Assembly: GCA_013821825.1 (NCBI GenBank)
Contig: PNJK01000003.1
Span: 36,094 to 100,093 of the forward strand
Source of the DNA: Rhodobacter sp.
GTDB lineage: Bacteria > Pseudomonadota > Alphaproteobacteria > Rhodobacterales > Rhodobacteraceae
Direction of reading: 5' to 3'
DNA: 64,000 bases
Each line of letters starts with the position of its first letter. The first letter of the stretch is position 1. The notes below the pieces were generated by a model, which worked only from the letters and a program-made list of their open reading frames with translations, did no database searches and was not told the DNA's origin. The position numbers were made by a program, and so were the translations under genes. This document shows, piece after piece, positions 8,331 through 17,435 of the stretch.

Positions 8331-9236
8331 TCAGCCGCCTGCCAGCATGGCAAAAGCGCGGTCCGTAGGCAGAAGAAGCACCATGCGGCCACCATCCTTG
8401 ACCGTCCCGGCGGCGTCACCCGCGCCGGCACCTGTGCCGTAGAAGATGTCGGCGCGCTGCATGCCCTTGATCGCACCGCCGGTATCCTGTGCCACCATCA
8501 GGCGGCGGATCGGGCCGCGACCGTCTTTCTCGATCCAGACCGGGGCGCCGAGCGGCGTGAACTTCGGGTCGATGGCGACCGAGCGCAGAGTGGTGATCGA
8601 CCGGCCCATCGCGCCTATCGGGCCGTCCTGGGCGGAAAGGGTGCCGCGGCGGACCATTTCCTGTCCGACAGAGCGGTAGGCGTGACCGTTCGCCCCGGCA
8701 TAGCCCACCCGGACCACCGAACCGTCGGTCATCCGGATTCGGCCCGAACCCTGCACTTGCAGGAAATAGACATCGACAGGATCATCAAGCCACGCAAGCT
8801 CCAGCCCCCGGCCAGAGAGAGCGCCGCCCTCAATGGCTTCGCGCGAATGAAAAACCATGCCATCGCGCAGTTCGGGCGGGCGGCGATAGATCGGATACTG
8901 GAACCGTCCCCTACGGACAGGGGAGCCGTCGAGTTCCGGCTCGAAGTATCCCGTGAACAGCGCGGGCGGGTCTCCCACGATGACCGGTTTGAAGAGCAGT
9001 TCGAAAAAGCTGCGGGCCGAGATGTCGTCCTGCGGCACATCGGTGGCGACGGCGCAGATCGGTTGCCAGTCGGGGGCGTCAAGCTGGTCGCAGGTGCGCA
9101 GGAAGGCGATGAGGGCTTCGGCGTGGTTGTCCTCGCGCCAGCCGTCGAGCGCCTCGAAGTCAAGCATCTGGGCGTTTGCGGGCGCGGCGGCCATCAGGGC
9201 CGCCGCAAGACCGAGGGTGCGAAAAGTTGCGCGCAT
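8331..9236 (-). CDS. mltA: Membrane-bound lytic murein transglycosylase A (MltA)
   Basis: The 301-residue protein has an N-terminal signal sequence (MRATFRTLGLAAALMAAAPANA), an MltA domain (about residues 80-220, including ALFTGYFEPELDGSP and QVQGSGRIRMTDG) and a C-terminal 3D domain with aspartates in AQDTGGAIKG..RADIFYGTG. MltA cleaves the MurNAc-GlcNAc bond of peptidoglycan, forming 1,6-anhydro ends. No lipobox cysteine is evident after the signal, so it may be soluble in the periplasm. It sits between the Tim44-like gene (11 bp gap) and the Smr gene. Confidence 0.93.
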   Translation of the reverse strand: MRATFRTLGLAAALMAAAPANAQMLDFEALDGWREDNHAEALIAFLRTCDQLDAPDWQPICAVATDVPQDDISARSFFELLFKPVIVGDPPALFTGYFEPELDGSPVRRGRFQYPIYRRPPELRDGMVFHSREAIEGGALSGRGLELAWLDDPVDVYFLQVQGSGRIRMTDGSVVRVGYAGANGHAYRSVGQEMVRRGTLSAQDGPIGAMGRSITTLRSVAIDPKFTPLGAPVWIEKDGRGPIRRLMVAQDTGGAIKGMQRADIFYGTGAGAGDAAGTVKDGGRMVLLLPTDRAFAMLAGG

Positions 9237-9247
9237 CCCAAGGCTGG

Positions 9248-9907
9248 TCAGTCGCCGGTGGCGACAAGCTGCCAGTTCGGGTCATCCGACCCCATGTGGC
9301 GTGCGAACGTCCAAACGTCCCGCTGACGCTTGATTTCACGCGGGCTGCCCTCGACGATCTCTCCGGCCTTGTTGCGGACGACATAGGTCTGCTCGCCAAC
9401 GAAGCGGACCGAAATCTCGGCCATGCCGCTGTCGCGGTTGAAGGTGGCGTCTTGCAGGGCAAGTTCCTTCATTCCGACAAAGCTGGCCTCAACCGTCAGG
9501 CCCTCACGCTCGCGGACGGCGATGGCTTCGGCAAAGCTCGCCTCGACATCGTCGGACAGGAAGTCCCGGACCGACGCAAGGTCACCACGTTCGAAAGCCA
9601 TAAGGATCATCTCATAGGCACCGCGCGCGCCTTGCAGAAACGGCGTGACGGCAAAACTGGGTTCGGCCTGCTTCATCGCCGAAAGCGCGCGGGCGGCATC
9701 CGAGCCTTCTGGAGTGTGATCGGTGATGTCCCGATCTGCACCGCCCTCGATCACTTCGAAATCGCGGCGGACACGGGGGCGCACGTCCTCAAGCGGAATC
9801 TCCGGTTTCTCGAAGCCGTCGCGGGTGCCAAGAACGGACCGCAGCTTGAGAATTAGAAATATCGCGATCCCGGCTAGGACCAGAAGTTGGATCAGGGACC
9901 CGTTCAT
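9248..9907 (-). CDS. Tim44/TimA-like domain protein, membrane-anchored
   Basis: The 219-residue protein has a single N-terminal membrane helix (LIQLLVLAGIAIFLIL, residues 5-20), a charged linker, and a C-terminal Tim44-like fold (about 80-215: GAYEMILMAFERGDLASVRDFLSDDV and a terminal VWTFARHMGSDDPNWQL). Proteins of this kind occur throughout the Alphaproteobacteria and are related to the mitochondrial import component Tim44; a bacterial adaptor or assembly role at the inner membrane is assumed. It is first of three minus-strand genes with mltA and the Smr gene, and divergent from fxsA. Confidence 0.88.
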   Translation of the reverse strand: MNGSLIQLLVLAGIAIFLILKLRSVLGTRDGFEKPEIPLEDVRPRVRRDFEVIEGGADRDITDHTPEGSDAARALSAMKQAEPSFAVTPFLQGARGAYEMILMAFERGDLASVRDFLSDDVEASFAEAIAVREREGLTVEASFVGMKELALQDATFNRDSGMAEISVRFVGEQTYVVRNKAGEIVEGSPREIKRQRDVWTFARHMGSDDPNWQLVATGD

Positions 9908-10025
9908 ATAAGACCTCTGAAGGCTTTGCGTTCTGATTGGCTTGCGCCCTGCATTCCCCTATGTAGGGTGGGGTTCCGGTGAAGTCTACCGGGGGATGGG
10001 CTGCGAAAGCCTCAAGGGTGCTGAG

Positions 10026-10484
10026 ATGTGGATTTTTCTGGCGATTCTGGCGATACCGCTGATCGAGATCGGGCTTTTCGTTCAATTGGGAGGGGCGATC
10101 GGTCTGTGGCCGACGCTTGCATGGGTACTGGTGTCTGCCGGTCTGGGCATCATCGTGCTGAAGGGTGTGGCAACTCTAGGGCCGGTTTCCCTCAGCCGTG
10201 ACATGCACGAACTCAGCGATCCTCAGTCGCCATTGGCACATCGGGTGATGGTCGTGCTTGGCGGCGGGCTCTTGCTTTTGCCGGGTTTCTTCACTGACGC
10301 GATCGGCCTGTTGTTGCTGGTTCCGCCGATCAGGCTGCTTGCGATCAAGTGGATCGGGCGGAGGCTGCAGGTGAAGGCGAAATACGCCGCGCGCAGTCAG
10401 GTGATCGAGGGAGAGTGGCAGGAAGCCAATCCCGAGACGCCGAGCAATCCTGATGCCAAGCCGTCGGACTGGACGAAGCATTGA
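10026..10484 (+). CDS. fxsA: FxsA family membrane protein
   Basis: The 152-residue protein from the ATG at 10026 (AAGGGTG six bases upstream) matches the FxsA family: three to four hydrophobic segments (WIFLAILAIPLIEIGLFVQLG, LAWVLVSAGLGIIVL, VMVVLGGGLLLLPGFFTDAIGLLLLVPPI) and a charged cytoplasmic tail. Escherichia coli FxsA, when overexpressed, relieves exclusion of phage T7 by the F plasmid; the normal role is unknown. An upstream in-frame ATG at 9996 would add ten non-conserved residues. It is followed 54 bp later by secB on the same strand. Confidence 0.9.
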   Translation: MWIFLAILAIPLIEIGLFVQLGGAIGLWPTLAWVLVSAGLGIIVLKGVATLGPVSLSRDMHELSDPQSPLAHRVMVVLGGGLLLLPGFFTDAIGLLLLVPPIRLLAIKWIGRRLQVKAKYAARSQVIEGEWQEANPETPSNPDAKPSDWTKH

Positions 10485-10538
10485 GGGCGCTTGCGTGACC
10501 TGCTAGGAACGCTGCGAATTCCCGAAGGAGTGTGCCAG

Positions 10539-11048
10539 ATGGCCGATGAAAACAAGGCTGGCAATGAAGCCGCCGCCGCACCGCAGATCCGGATGCAGGT
10601 CCTGGCACAATATGTGCGCGATCTGTCGTTCGAAAATCTGGTGGTGCAGAAGGGCCTTAGCGGTGCCGATGTGCAGCCTGACATTCAGGTTGCCGTCAGC
10701 CTTGACGCGCGCAAGCGGTCGGTGGCGCATCAGTATGATGTGATCACCAAGTTCAAGGTGACCTCGAAGAACAAGGTCAGCAACGAGACACTGTTCCTTT
10801 TGGAGCTGGAATACGGCGGCACCTTCCATATCGAGGGTGTGGCCGATGAGCAGCTGCATCCGTTCCTGCTGATCGAATGCCCGCGCCTGCTGTTTCCCTA
10901 TGTGCGGCGGATCATCTCGGATGTGACGCGCGATGGCGGCTTCCCGCCGCTGAACGTCGATCAGGTGGATTTCATGGCGCTGTATCGCCAGGAACTGGCC
11001 CGCCGGGCACAGACGCAAGCTGCCGCTCCGACCGACAAGCCGAACTGA
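10539..11048 (+). CDS. secB: Protein-export chaperone SecB
   Basis: The 169-residue SecB begins MADENKAGNEAAAAPQIRMQ and shows the conserved tetramer-forming core (LAQYVRDLSFENLVVQKGL, VAVSLDARK, FLLELEYGG, IECPRLLFPYVRRIISD). SecB holds precursor proteins unfolded in the cytoplasm and passes them to SecA. The ATG at 10539 was chosen because AAGGAG lies nine bases upstream. It is convergent with dnaQ, six bases apart; this secB-dnaQ-coaE-aroE-maf order is conserved near the origin in many alphaproteobacteria. Confidence 0.96.
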   Translation: MADENKAGNEAAAAPQIRMQVLAQYVRDLSFENLVVQKGLSGADVQPDIQVAVSLDARKRSVAHQYDVITKFKVTSKNKVSNETLFLLELEYGGTFHIEGVADEQLHPFLLIECPRLLFPYVRRIISDVTRDGGFPPLNVDQVDFMALYRQELARRAQTQAAAPTDKPN

Positions 11049-11054
11049 GCTGTC

Positions 11055-11750
11055 CTAAGCCCGCTTCTTCCAGATGGCCGCTTCGCCCAGCTTTGCGACC
11101 ATCGCCTCATGCGCGGCGGCCTCTTCGGGCGTGATGCGCGGGGGAAGTGGCTGCGGACGCGGCGGCGGACGCCATGCGGTCTCGACCGGTCCCGCCTGCC
11201 TTGGGCTGGCGGCGGCTCCGGCAAGCACAAGATCGGGCTGACGGCCGCCGATCAGCTCCAGATAGACCTCGGCCAGGATTTCGCTGTCCAAGAGCGCGCC
11301 ATGCTTTTCACGCATCGAGTTGTCGATGCCGAAGCGGCGGCACAACGCGTCAAGCGAGGCCGGGGAGCCGGGGAACTTCGTCCGCGCAATCAGCAGGGTG
11401 TCGGTAGCGCGATCCTGCGGCAGTCTTGCAAGCCCGGCGCGATCCAGTTCGAAGTTCAGGAATTTCATGTCGAAGGCGGCGTTGTGGATGACCAGCGGCG
11501 CTTCGGCGATGAATTCAAGGAAGACTTGGGCGATCCGGGCGAAGACCGGCTTGTCGCGCAGGAAGTCGTCGCCCAGGCCATGCACCTCGAACGCTTCTTT
11601 CGGCATCATGCGTTCGGGGTTGATGTACTGGTGAAAGGTCCGGCCCGTGGGCAGGTGGTTCATCAGCTCCACCGCGCCGATTTCGACGATGCGGTGCCCC
11701 TCGGTCGGCTCAAACCCGGTGGTTTCAGTATCAAGAACGATTTCACGCAT
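11055..11750 (-). CDS. dnaQ: DNA polymerase III epsilon subunit (3'-5' proofreading exonuclease)
   Basis: The 231-residue DEDDh exonuclease has Exo I with D7 and E9 ([11 protein letters not shown]), Exo II with D94 ([10 protein letters not shown]) and Exo III with H150 and D155 ([17 protein letters not shown]). The C-terminal tail (about residues 185-231, [21 protein letters not shown]) is the part that contacts the alpha subunit. It proofreads replication errors in the polymerase III core. It overlaps coaE by 8 bp and belongs to the maf-aroE-coaE-dnaQ operon reading away from the probable origin. Confidence 0.96.
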   Translation of the reverse strand: MREIVLDTETTGFEPTEGHRIVEIGAVELMNHLPTGRTFHQYINPERMMPKEAFEVHGLGDDFLRDKPVFARIAQVFLEFIAEAPLVIHNAAFDMKFLNFELDRAGLARLPQDRATDTLLIARTKFPGSPASLDALCRRFGIDNSMREKHGALLDSEILAEVYLELIGGRQPDLVLAGAAASPRQAGPVETAWRPPPRPQPLPPRITPEEAAAHEAMVAKLGEAAIWKKRA

Positions 11751-12345
11751 CGGTTAGGGCAATCCTGCGGCGGATGTCGGCCAACACATCCTTGACCGCC
11801 GCGCGGGCGGTATCAAGGCTGGTCGTGGTAATGATGTAATCCGCCCGGGCGCGCTTGTCGGCGTCGGGGGTTTGGCGGGACAGGATCATGTTGAAGTCGG
11901 CCTCGGTTATCCCGCGGGCCATGACCCGTTCACGCTGAACCTCGGGCGGGGCGGAGACAACAGCGACGGCATCGCAAGTCTGGTCGGCCCCGGTTTCGAA
12001 CAACAGCGGGATGTCGAGCAGGATGATCGGGGCATCGTGATGCGCGGCAACGAAGTGGGCCCGGTCATCGGCGACAAGCGGATGGATGGCGGCGTTCAGC
12101 CGGTCAAGCGCGGTCGGGTCGGCCAAGATCATCGCGCGCAGACGGGGGCGATTGACGCTGCCGTCAGGGCCGATTGCTGTGGGGAACAGTCTGCCAATCG
12201 CCTGCGCGGCGGGTTGGCCGGGAACGTAAAGCCGGTGAACAGTGGCGTCGGCATCCCAGACCGGGATGCCTTCCTCTGCGAACATCGCGGCCGTGGTCGA
12301 TTTCCCCATGCCGATGGAGCCCGTAAGACCAAGCCGGAAACTCAT
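11743..12345 (-). CDS. coaE: Dephospho-CoA kinase
   Basis: The 200-residue P-loop kinase phosphorylates the ribose 3'-OH of dephospho-CoA, the last step of coenzyme A synthesis. Visible motifs are the P-loop GSIGMGKST (residues 9-17), [11 protein letters not shown], the [11 protein letters not shown] substrate segment and the LID-like [16 protein letters not shown] region. It overlaps aroE upstream by four bases and dnaQ downstream by eight, giving a coupled operon. Confidence 0.95.
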   Translation of the reverse strand: MSFRLGLTGSIGMGKSTTAAMFAEEGIPVWDADATVHRLYVPGQPAAQAIGRLFPTAIGPDGSVNRPRLRAMILADPTALDRLNAAIHPLVADDRAHFVAAHHDAPIILLDIPLLFETGADQTCDAVAVVSAPPEVQRERVMARGITEADFNMILSRQTPDADKRARADYIITTTSLDTARAAVKDVLADIRRRIALTDA

Positions 12346-13181
12346 GCTTGCAGCACGGCCTTGCGGGTCGCCTCATCGACTTCGGGCCGGACGCCGAACC
12401 AGCGTTCGAAACCGGGTGCCGCCTGATGCAGCAGCATTCCAAGCCCATCGACCACGGTGCAGCCTACCGCCTCGGCCTCGATCAAGAGCTGTGTCTTGAG
12501 TGGGGTGTAGACCAGATCTGTAACCAGAGCGTCGGGGTTGAGCCGACTCAGAGGCACCCGGAATTCCGGCTTGCCGGCCATGCCAAGCGAGGTCGTATTC
12601 ACGACCGTAGCGGCGTCATCCAGAAGATTGCCGGCCTGCACCCATTCATGCACATGCACCTTGGCACCGAAATCCGACCGCAGCGCTTCGGCACGGGGGC
12701 GGGTGCGGTTAGCCAGGCGGATCTCGGGGACGCCGACCTCGATCAGGGCGGCGACGACAGCACGGGCCGCCCCGCCCGCCCCCAGAACCACGGCCGGACC
12801 GGAGGCGGGGGCCCAGCTGGGCGCATTCTGGCGCAGGTTGGCGATGAAACCCGACCCGTCGGTATTGTCGGCATGTATCTTGCCATCGTTGCGGAAGATC
12901 AGCGTATTCGCTGCCCCGATCAGTGCGGCCCGGTCAGTGACGACATCGGCGATATTCAGGATCGCCTCCTTGTGTGGGATCGTCACGTTCAGGCCGACGA
13001 AGCCCAGACGTGGCAGCGTGCGGATAAGTTCGGGCAGATCGGTTGGGGCGATGTCGATGGGGATGTAATGTCCCTTCAGGCCATAACGGCGCAGCCAGTA
13101 GCCATGCAACGCCGGGCTGCGGCTGTGGGCGATGGGATGGCCGATGACGCCGGCAAGCGGAATGCGGGGGAGGTCAGTCAT
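12342..13181 (-). CDS. aroE: Shikimate dehydrogenase (NADP+)
   Basis: The protein is 279 residues from the ATG at 13181, which overlaps the maf TGA as ATGA. The N-terminal substrate domain has HPIAHSRSPALHGYWL and the catalytic lysine motif NVTIPHKE; the NADP-binding domain has GAGGAARAV and the NRTRPRAEAL loop, then NTTSLGM. The enzyme reduces 3-dehydroshikimate to shikimate in aromatic amino acid synthesis. It is second in the maf-aroE-coaE-dnaQ unit. Confidence 0.95.
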   Translation of the reverse strand: MTDLPRIPLAGVIGHPIAHSRSPALHGYWLRRYGLKGHYIPIDIAPTDLPELIRTLPRLGFVGLNVTIPHKEAILNIADVVTDRAALIGAANTLIFRNDGKIHADNTDGSGFIANLRQNAPSWAPASGPAVVLGAGGAARAVVAALIEVGVPEIRLANRTRPRAEALRSDFGAKVHVHEWVQAGNLLDDAATVVNTTSLGMAGKPEFRVPLSRLNPDALVTDLVYTPLKTQLLIEAEAVGCTVVDGLGMLLHQAAPGFERWFGVRPEVDEATRKAVLQA

Positions 13182-13771
13182 CGGTCGATCATGCCCCGAG
13201 TTCCCATCCAAGCCAACAGTGGCAAAAGCGGTAGGCCAAGAATGGTAAAATGGTCGCCGGTGATGGCAGAGAACAGTCGGACGCCCTCTTCCTCGATCTT
13301 GTAGCCGCCGACCGAGTGGCGGATGCTGTCCCAGTTCCGGGCAAGGTAGGCGTCCAGATAGCTGTCCGAGAAATCATGCATCGTCAGGCGCGCCTCGGCC
13401 ACATGGCGCCATACGGGTTGGGCGTGTTCGTAAGCCACGATTGCCGAGTGCAGACGATGGGTCCTGCCGCGCAGACGCGACAGCTGCTCCCGCGCCTCGG
13501 CAGGTGAGGACGGTTTGGCGAAGGTTTCCTTGTCCAGCGCCAGAACCTGATCGCAGCCAAGGACAAGGCCATCCGGACGGCGGTCCGCCACCTTTCGGGC
13601 CTTCATTTCAGCCAGGGCATCGGCGATGTCCGGGGGATGTGCCCCTTCCGCGACCAGAGAGTCGCGGAGGGACATCTCGTCTACCCTGGGGGCCACGGGT
13701 TCCACCGTCAGACCTGCAGCAGTCAGCGACTGAAGCCGGATCGGAGAAGTCGAGGCAAGAACGATGGGCAT
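13178..13771 (-). CDS. maf: Maf-family nucleotide pyrophosphatase
   Basis: The protein is about 197 residues from the ATG at 13771 (MPIVLASTSPIRLQSLTAAG). It has the Maf phosphate-binding start STSPIRLQSL, the central ...LVLGCDQVLAL aspartate motif and the SVGGYKIEEEGVRLF segment. Maf proteins hydrolyse nucleoside triphosphates, often modified ones, to monophosphates. An alternative ATG at 13804 would add eleven residues. It is the first gene leftward of the candidate replication origin, with its start inside 20 bp of a DnaA-like box. Confidence 0.92.
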   Translation of the reverse strand: MPIVLASTSPIRLQSLTAAGLTVEPVAPRVDEMSLRDSLVAEGAHPPDIADALAEMKARKVADRRPDGLVLGCDQVLALDKETFAKPSSPAEAREQLSRLRGRTHRLHSAIVAYEHAQPVWRHVAEARLTMHDFSDSYLDAYLARNWDSIRHSVGGYKIEEEGVRLFSAITGDHFTILGLPLLPLLAWMGTRGMIDR

Positions 13772-13779
13772 CGGGGGCC

Positions 13780-13788
13780 TGTGGATAT
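13780..13788 (-). promoter_or_regulatory. DnaA box (one mismatch)
   Basis: TGTGGATAT is read as ATATCCACA on the minus strand and differs from TTATCCACA at the first base. It lies immediately upstream of the maf start. Confidence 0.55.
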
Positions 13789-13977
13789 CCGTGGTTTGTT
13801 CCATGGGGCGGAACCGGGTACAACTTGGACCCACCGGGATCGGCTTCCGGTCGGGTGAGGTTCGGGGCGGTCCGGCAAAGAGATATCCCGCTGTGCACTG
13901 GATTGTCACGAGGTTTGGGACAACCGGCCATCCATAGGTTGAACTGGCCGAGCGTGATCGCTGGAAATCCATTGAAG

Positions 13978-14013
13978 TCAAAATAAGTCATTGAATATAT
14001 TGTTATATTCTTG
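13978..14013. other. AT-rich candidate DNA-unwinding element
   Basis: About 36 bp dominated by A and T (including AATATATTGTTATATTC) in an otherwise GC-rich chromosome, placed between the outer and inner DnaA boxes. Strand-opening function is inferred from composition and position. Confidence 0.55.
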
Positions 14014-14045
14014 ATACCACAGAACCATCCCGCTCTGTCCCGCGC

Positions 14046-14054
14046 TTATCCCCA
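14046..14054 (+). promoter_or_regulatory. DnaA box (one mismatch)
   Basis: TTATCCCCA differs from TTATCCACA at position seven. It faces the inverted box at 14077-14085, 22 bases away, next to the AT-rich patch. Confidence 0.6.
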
Positions 14055-14076
14055 GCTTTGCCCCTGTGGGCCGATC

Positions 14077-14085
14077 TGTGGATGA
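14077..14085 (-). promoter_or_regulatory. DnaA box (one mismatch)
   Basis: TGTGGATGA is read as TCATCCACA on the minus strand, with one difference from consensus. A further degenerate copy, TTCTGCACA, follows at 14100-14108. Confidence 0.6.
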
Positions 14086-14188
14086 CACGGACAATCCCGT
14101 TCTGCACAGGCCCTACATCATCCTCATTCTTTCTTTCAATTCTTCCTTATAGAAGAAAGAAGAGTGCAAGATCGGGACAGGCGCGAAG

Positions 14189-14647
14189 ATGGATGTGATC
14201 ACGGGCTGGCTGGCGGACTGGTATCTGGTGACGAAATCCTTGCATGTGATTTCGGTCATTGCCTGGATGGCGGGGATCTTCTATCTGCCGCGACTGTTCG
14301 TCTATCATGCCGAACAGGTTCAGGCGGGAAGCCGGACTGACACGATGTTCCAGACGATGGAGCGGCGGTTGCTGCGCGGAATCATGAACCCGTCGCTGAT
14401 TGGAACCTGGGTTTTCGGTCTGGCGCTGGTCATGACACCGGGGGTGGTGGACTGGTCGTTTGTCTGGCCCTGGATCAAGGCGGCCGGCGTTCTGGCGATG
14501 ACCTCGTTTCACATTTGGTGTACGATCCGACGGAAGGAATTCGCCGCGGGGATGAACACCAGAAGTGGACGGCACTACCGCCTGATGAACGAAGTGCCGA
14601 CCTTTCTGATGCTGGTCATCGTCTTTGCAGTGATCGTGAAGTGGTAG
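14189..14647 (+). CDS. hemJ: Protoporphyrinogen IX oxidase, HemJ type
   Basis: The 152-residue membrane protein of the HemJ (UPF0093) family has four membrane helices (LHVISVIAWMAGIFYLPRLF; LIGTWVFGLALVM; WPWIKAAGVLAMTSFHIWC; VPTFLMLVIVFAVIV). The conserved His of SLHVISVIAWMAG and the tract LPRLFVYH are present. HemJ performs the penultimate haem-synthesis oxidation in most alphaproteobacteria lacking HemG or HemY. It is the first gene on the right side of the candidate origin and starts at the ATG at 14189. Confidence 0.94.
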   Translation: MDVITGWLADWYLVTKSLHVISVIAWMAGIFYLPRLFVYHAEQVQAGSRTDTMFQTMERRLLRGIMNPSLIGTWVFGLALVMTPGVVDWSFVWPWIKAAGVLAMTSFHIWCTIRRKEFAAGMNTRSGRHYRLMNEVPTFLMLVIVFAVIVKW

Positions 14648-14843
14648 AACCGAGGGCCTTGCATGCGTGAAGTGACGGCCCAAGTTTCGCTACGGATGCG
14701 TGGGTAATTGCCTGGACGATTGACTCGCCATCCTTCAGCGGTGTAAGGGCAGCCTGCAGGGCCGTCCGGCCCATGCGCTTCCCGTCCCAGCACTGCGAAG
14801 ATCCGCCCTGATCCGGGCCGATCCACGCCACAGGTTTTCCCCC

Positions 14844-16115
14844 ATGACTGTTGAACGTTTGAACCTCTCCGATCTCAAGGCCAAGACCCCGGCTGACCTG
14901 CTTTCCATGGCCGAGGAGTGGGAGATCGAGAACGCGCCCAGCATGCGCAAGGGCGAGATGATGTTCTCGATCCTCAAAGAGCATGCCGAGGAAGGCTGGG
15001 AGATCGGCGGCGACGGCGTGCTGGAAGTGCTGCAGGACGGCTTCGGGTTCCTGCGCTCGCCTTCGGCCAACTATCTGCCCGGACCGGATGACATCTACGT
15101 CGGCCCCGATATCCTGCGGCAGTTTTCGCTGCGCACCGGGGACACGATCGAGGGAGTGATCGCCGCACCGAAGGAGAACGAGAAGTATTTCTGCATGACC
15201 AAGGTCACGCGGATCAACTTCGACGATCCCGAGAAGGCCAAGCACAAGGTTCACTTCGACAACCTGACCCCGCTTTACCCTGATGAGCGGCTGAAGATGG
15301 AGGTCGAAGATCCGACGATCAAGGACCGCTCGGCGCGGATCATTGATCTTGTGGCACCGATCGGGAAGGGCCAGCGCGGGCTGATCGTGGCGCCGCCGCG
15401 GACCGGTAAGACGGTGCTTCTGCAGAACATTGCCAATTCCATCGCGACCAACCACCCGGAATGCTATCTGATTGTCCTCTTGATCGACGAGCGGCCCGAG
15501 GAAGTGACCGACATGCAGCGCACCGTGAAGGGCGAAGTTGTCGCCTCGACTTTCGACGAACCGGCGACCCGGCACGTGGCGGTGGCGGAAATGGTGATCG
15601 AAAAGGCCAAGCGTCTGGTCGAACACAAGCGTGACGTGGTCATCCTGCTCGACTCGATCACCCGTCTGGGTCGTGCCTTCAACACCGTGGTTCCGTCCTC
15701 GGGCAAGGTGCTGACCGGTGGTGTCGATGCGAACGCCCTGCAGCGCCCGAAGCGATTCTTTGGCGCAGCGCGGAACATAGAAGAGGGCGGCTCGCTGACC
15801 ATCATTGCCACCGCGCTGATCGACACTGGCAGCCGGATGGACGAAGTGATCTTCGAAGAATTCAAGGGCACCGGTAACTCGGAAATCGTGCTGGACCGCA
15901 AGGTTGCCGACAAGCGCGTCTTCCCGGCGATGGACATCCTGAAATCCGGCACCCGGAAAGAGGACCTGCTGGTTGACAAGGGCGATCTGCAGAAAACCTA
16001 TGTTCTGCGCCGCATCCTGAACCCGATGGGCACGACCGATGCCATCGAATTCCTGATCGGCAAGCTGAAGCAGACCAAGTCGAACGCCGACTTCTTCGAG
16101 TCGATGAACACCTGA
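14844..16115 (+). CDS. rho: Transcription termination factor Rho
   Basis: The 423-residue Rho comprises an N-terminal helical domain, a cold-shock RNA-binding fold (about residues 52-118: [17 protein letters not shown]) and an ATPase motor with Walker A APPRTGKT (183-190), Walker [17 protein letters not shown] and the R-loop region after [21 protein letters not shown]. Length and motifs are complete. The hexamer translocates along untranslated RNA to stop transcription. A 196-bp leader without another gene precedes it; rho leaders are commonly autoregulatory, but no specific element was resolved here. Confidence 0.97.
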   Translation: MTVERLNLSDLKAKTPADLLSMAEEWEIENAPSMRKGEMMFSILKEHAEEGWEIGGDGVLEVLQDGFGFLRSPSANYLPGPDDIYVGPDILRQFSLRTGDTIEGVIAAPKENEKYFCMTKVTRINFDDPEKAKHKVHFDNLTPLYPDERLKMEVEDPTIKDRSARIIDLVAPIGKGQRGLIVAPPRTGKTVLLQNIANSIATNHPECYLIVLLIDERPEEVTDMQRTVKGEVVASTFDEPATRHVAVAEMVIEKAKRLVEHKRDVVILLDSITRLGRAFNTVVPSSGKVLTGGVDANALQRPKRFFGAARNIEEGGSLTIIATALIDTGSRMDEVIFEEFKGTGNSEIVLDRKVADKRVFPAMDILKSGTRKEDLLVDKGDLQKTYVLRRILNPMGTTDAIEFLIGKLKQTKSNADFFESMNT

Positions 16116-16145
16116 CCGGTGGTCGCAGCCAAGAGGCAGGCAGGG

Positions 16146-17432
16146 ATGGACACGATCTATGCCACCGCCACGGCGCGGGGTCGTTCAGGGGTTGCGGTCG
16201 TGCGGATCTCTGGCCCGAACGCGTTCGCGGCCGGGCAGGCCTTGTGCGGCAGTCTTCCGGCACCGCGCCTGGCCGGTCTGCGGCGACTTACCTGGCAGGG
16301 CGTGCTGCTGGACGAGGCTTTGGTGCTGACCTTCGCCACGGGCGCAAGCTTCACGGGCGAGTCCGTGGTGGAGCTGCAGACGCATGGCGGGCCGGCTGTG
16401 GTGGCGGCCCTGTTGCGGGCGCTGGCCGATCAGCCGGGCCTGAGGCTTGCCGAAGCCGGCGAATTCACCCGACGTGCGCTTGAGAACGGCGTTCTGGACC
16501 TGGCGCAGGTCGAGGGGCTTGCCGACCTGATCGACGCCGAGACCGAGGCGCAGCGGCGTCAGGCGATGCGCGTGCTGTCAGGGGCAGTTGGTGACAAGGT
16601 GGAACGCTGGCGCCGCGACCTGATCCGCGCCGGCGCGCTTCTGGAGGCCACCATCGATTTCGCCGATGAGGATGTGCCGGTCGACGTCTCGCCCGAAGTG
16701 CTGGCGCTGATCGATGGGCTGATGGTCGACCTCGGGCGCGAGGCGGCGGGCGTTGCCGCGGCCGAGCGTATCCGCGACGGGTTCGAGGTGGCGATCGTCG
16801 GGGCTCCGAACGCCGGGAAATCCACCCTTCTGAACCAGTTGGCGGGAAGGGAAGCTGCGATCACCTCGGAAATCGCGGGTACGACACGCGATGTGATCGA
16901 AGTGCGGATGGAGATATCAGGTCTGCCGGTGACGTTCCTGGACACCGCTGGTTTGCGGGAAACGTCTGACAGGCTGGAGCAGGCAGGGATTGATCGCGCC
17001 CTTGCCCGGGCCGAGGCGGCGGATCTTCGACTGTTCTTGATGGATGGCGGCGCGGTTCCCAGTTTGGCGCCGCGGGACGAAGATATTGTAGTTCAAGGTA
17101 AATCAGACACAAGATCTATGCGGGACGGCTTTTCCGTTTCCGGGCTTACCGGGGAAGGCGTGCCGGAGCTTCTCGATCGGATCGGCGAGATTCTGCAGGT
17201 CCGGGTCGCCTCAGCGGGCGCCTTGGTGCGCGAGCGGCATCGCCTGGCCGTGATCGGGGCGATCACGGCTCTGGCCGAGGCGCGGGCGGAAGTGGTAGGA
17301 GTCGACTCGCGCGTCGAGTTGGCGGCTGAACACCTGCGGATCGCGGTCAGGGCGTTGGACGCCCTGGTCGGTCGGGTGGATGTCGACGATCTGCTGGGCG
17401 AGATTTTTGCAAGCTTTTGCATCGGCAAGTGA
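16146..17432 (+). CDS. mnmE: tRNA uridine-5-carboxymethylaminomethyl modification GTPase MnmE
   Basis: The protein is 428 residues from the ATG at 16146 (GCAGG just upstream). The N-terminal domain binds formyl-tetrahydrofolate; the G domain has G1 GAPNAGKS (219-226), the AGTTRDV G2 region and G3 DTAGLRE (266-272). The C-terminus ends FCIGK, the family C-x-GK motif needed for activity. With MnmG it modifies U34 of certain tRNAs. The G4 site reads QGKSD (317-321) rather than the usual NKxD. The gene is followed after 3 bp by mnmG. Confidence 0.95.
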   Translation: MDTIYATATARGRSGVAVVRISGPNAFAAGQALCGSLPAPRLAGLRRLTWQGVLLDEALVLTFATGASFTGESVVELQTHGGPAVVAALLRALADQPGLRLAEAGEFTRRALENGVLDLAQVEGLADLIDAETEAQRRQAMRVLSGAVGDKVERWRRDLIRAGALLEATIDFADEDVPVDVSPEVLALIDGLMVDLGREAAGVAAAERIRDGFEVAIVGAPNAGKSTLLNQLAGREAAITSEIAGTTRDVIEVRMEISGLPVTFLDTAGLRETSDRLEQAGIDRALARAEAADLRLFLMDGGAVPSLAPRDEDIVVQGKSDTRSMRDGFSVSGLTGEGVPELLDRIGEILQVRVASAGALVRERHRLAVIGAITALAEARAEVVGVDSRVELAAEHLRIAVRALDALVGRVDVDDLLGEIFASFCIGK

Positions 17433-17435
17433 AGG

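Larger units (their letters stand above)
13772..14188. other. Candidate chromosomal replication origin (oriC)
   Basis: This 417-bp non-coding stretch lies between divergent maf and hemJ. Seen in sequence: three DnaA boxes with one mismatch each to TTATCCACA (13780-13788, 14046-14054, 14077-14085), a weaker one at 14100-14108, and an AT-rich patch near 13978-14013 suited to duplex unwinding. Genes on both sides mostly read outward, as expected for leading-strand genes. The flanking order (maf-aroE-coaE-dnaQ on one side; rho, mnmE, mnmG, rsmG, parA, parB on the other) is that of alphaproteobacterial origins such as Caulobacter. Origin activity itself is inferred. Confidence 0.8.

Noticed and set aside
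14648..14843. A small gene or riboswitch in the rho leader
   Set aside because: No open frame with a ribosome-binding site and no recognised riboswitch core was seen; it is left as the rho leader.
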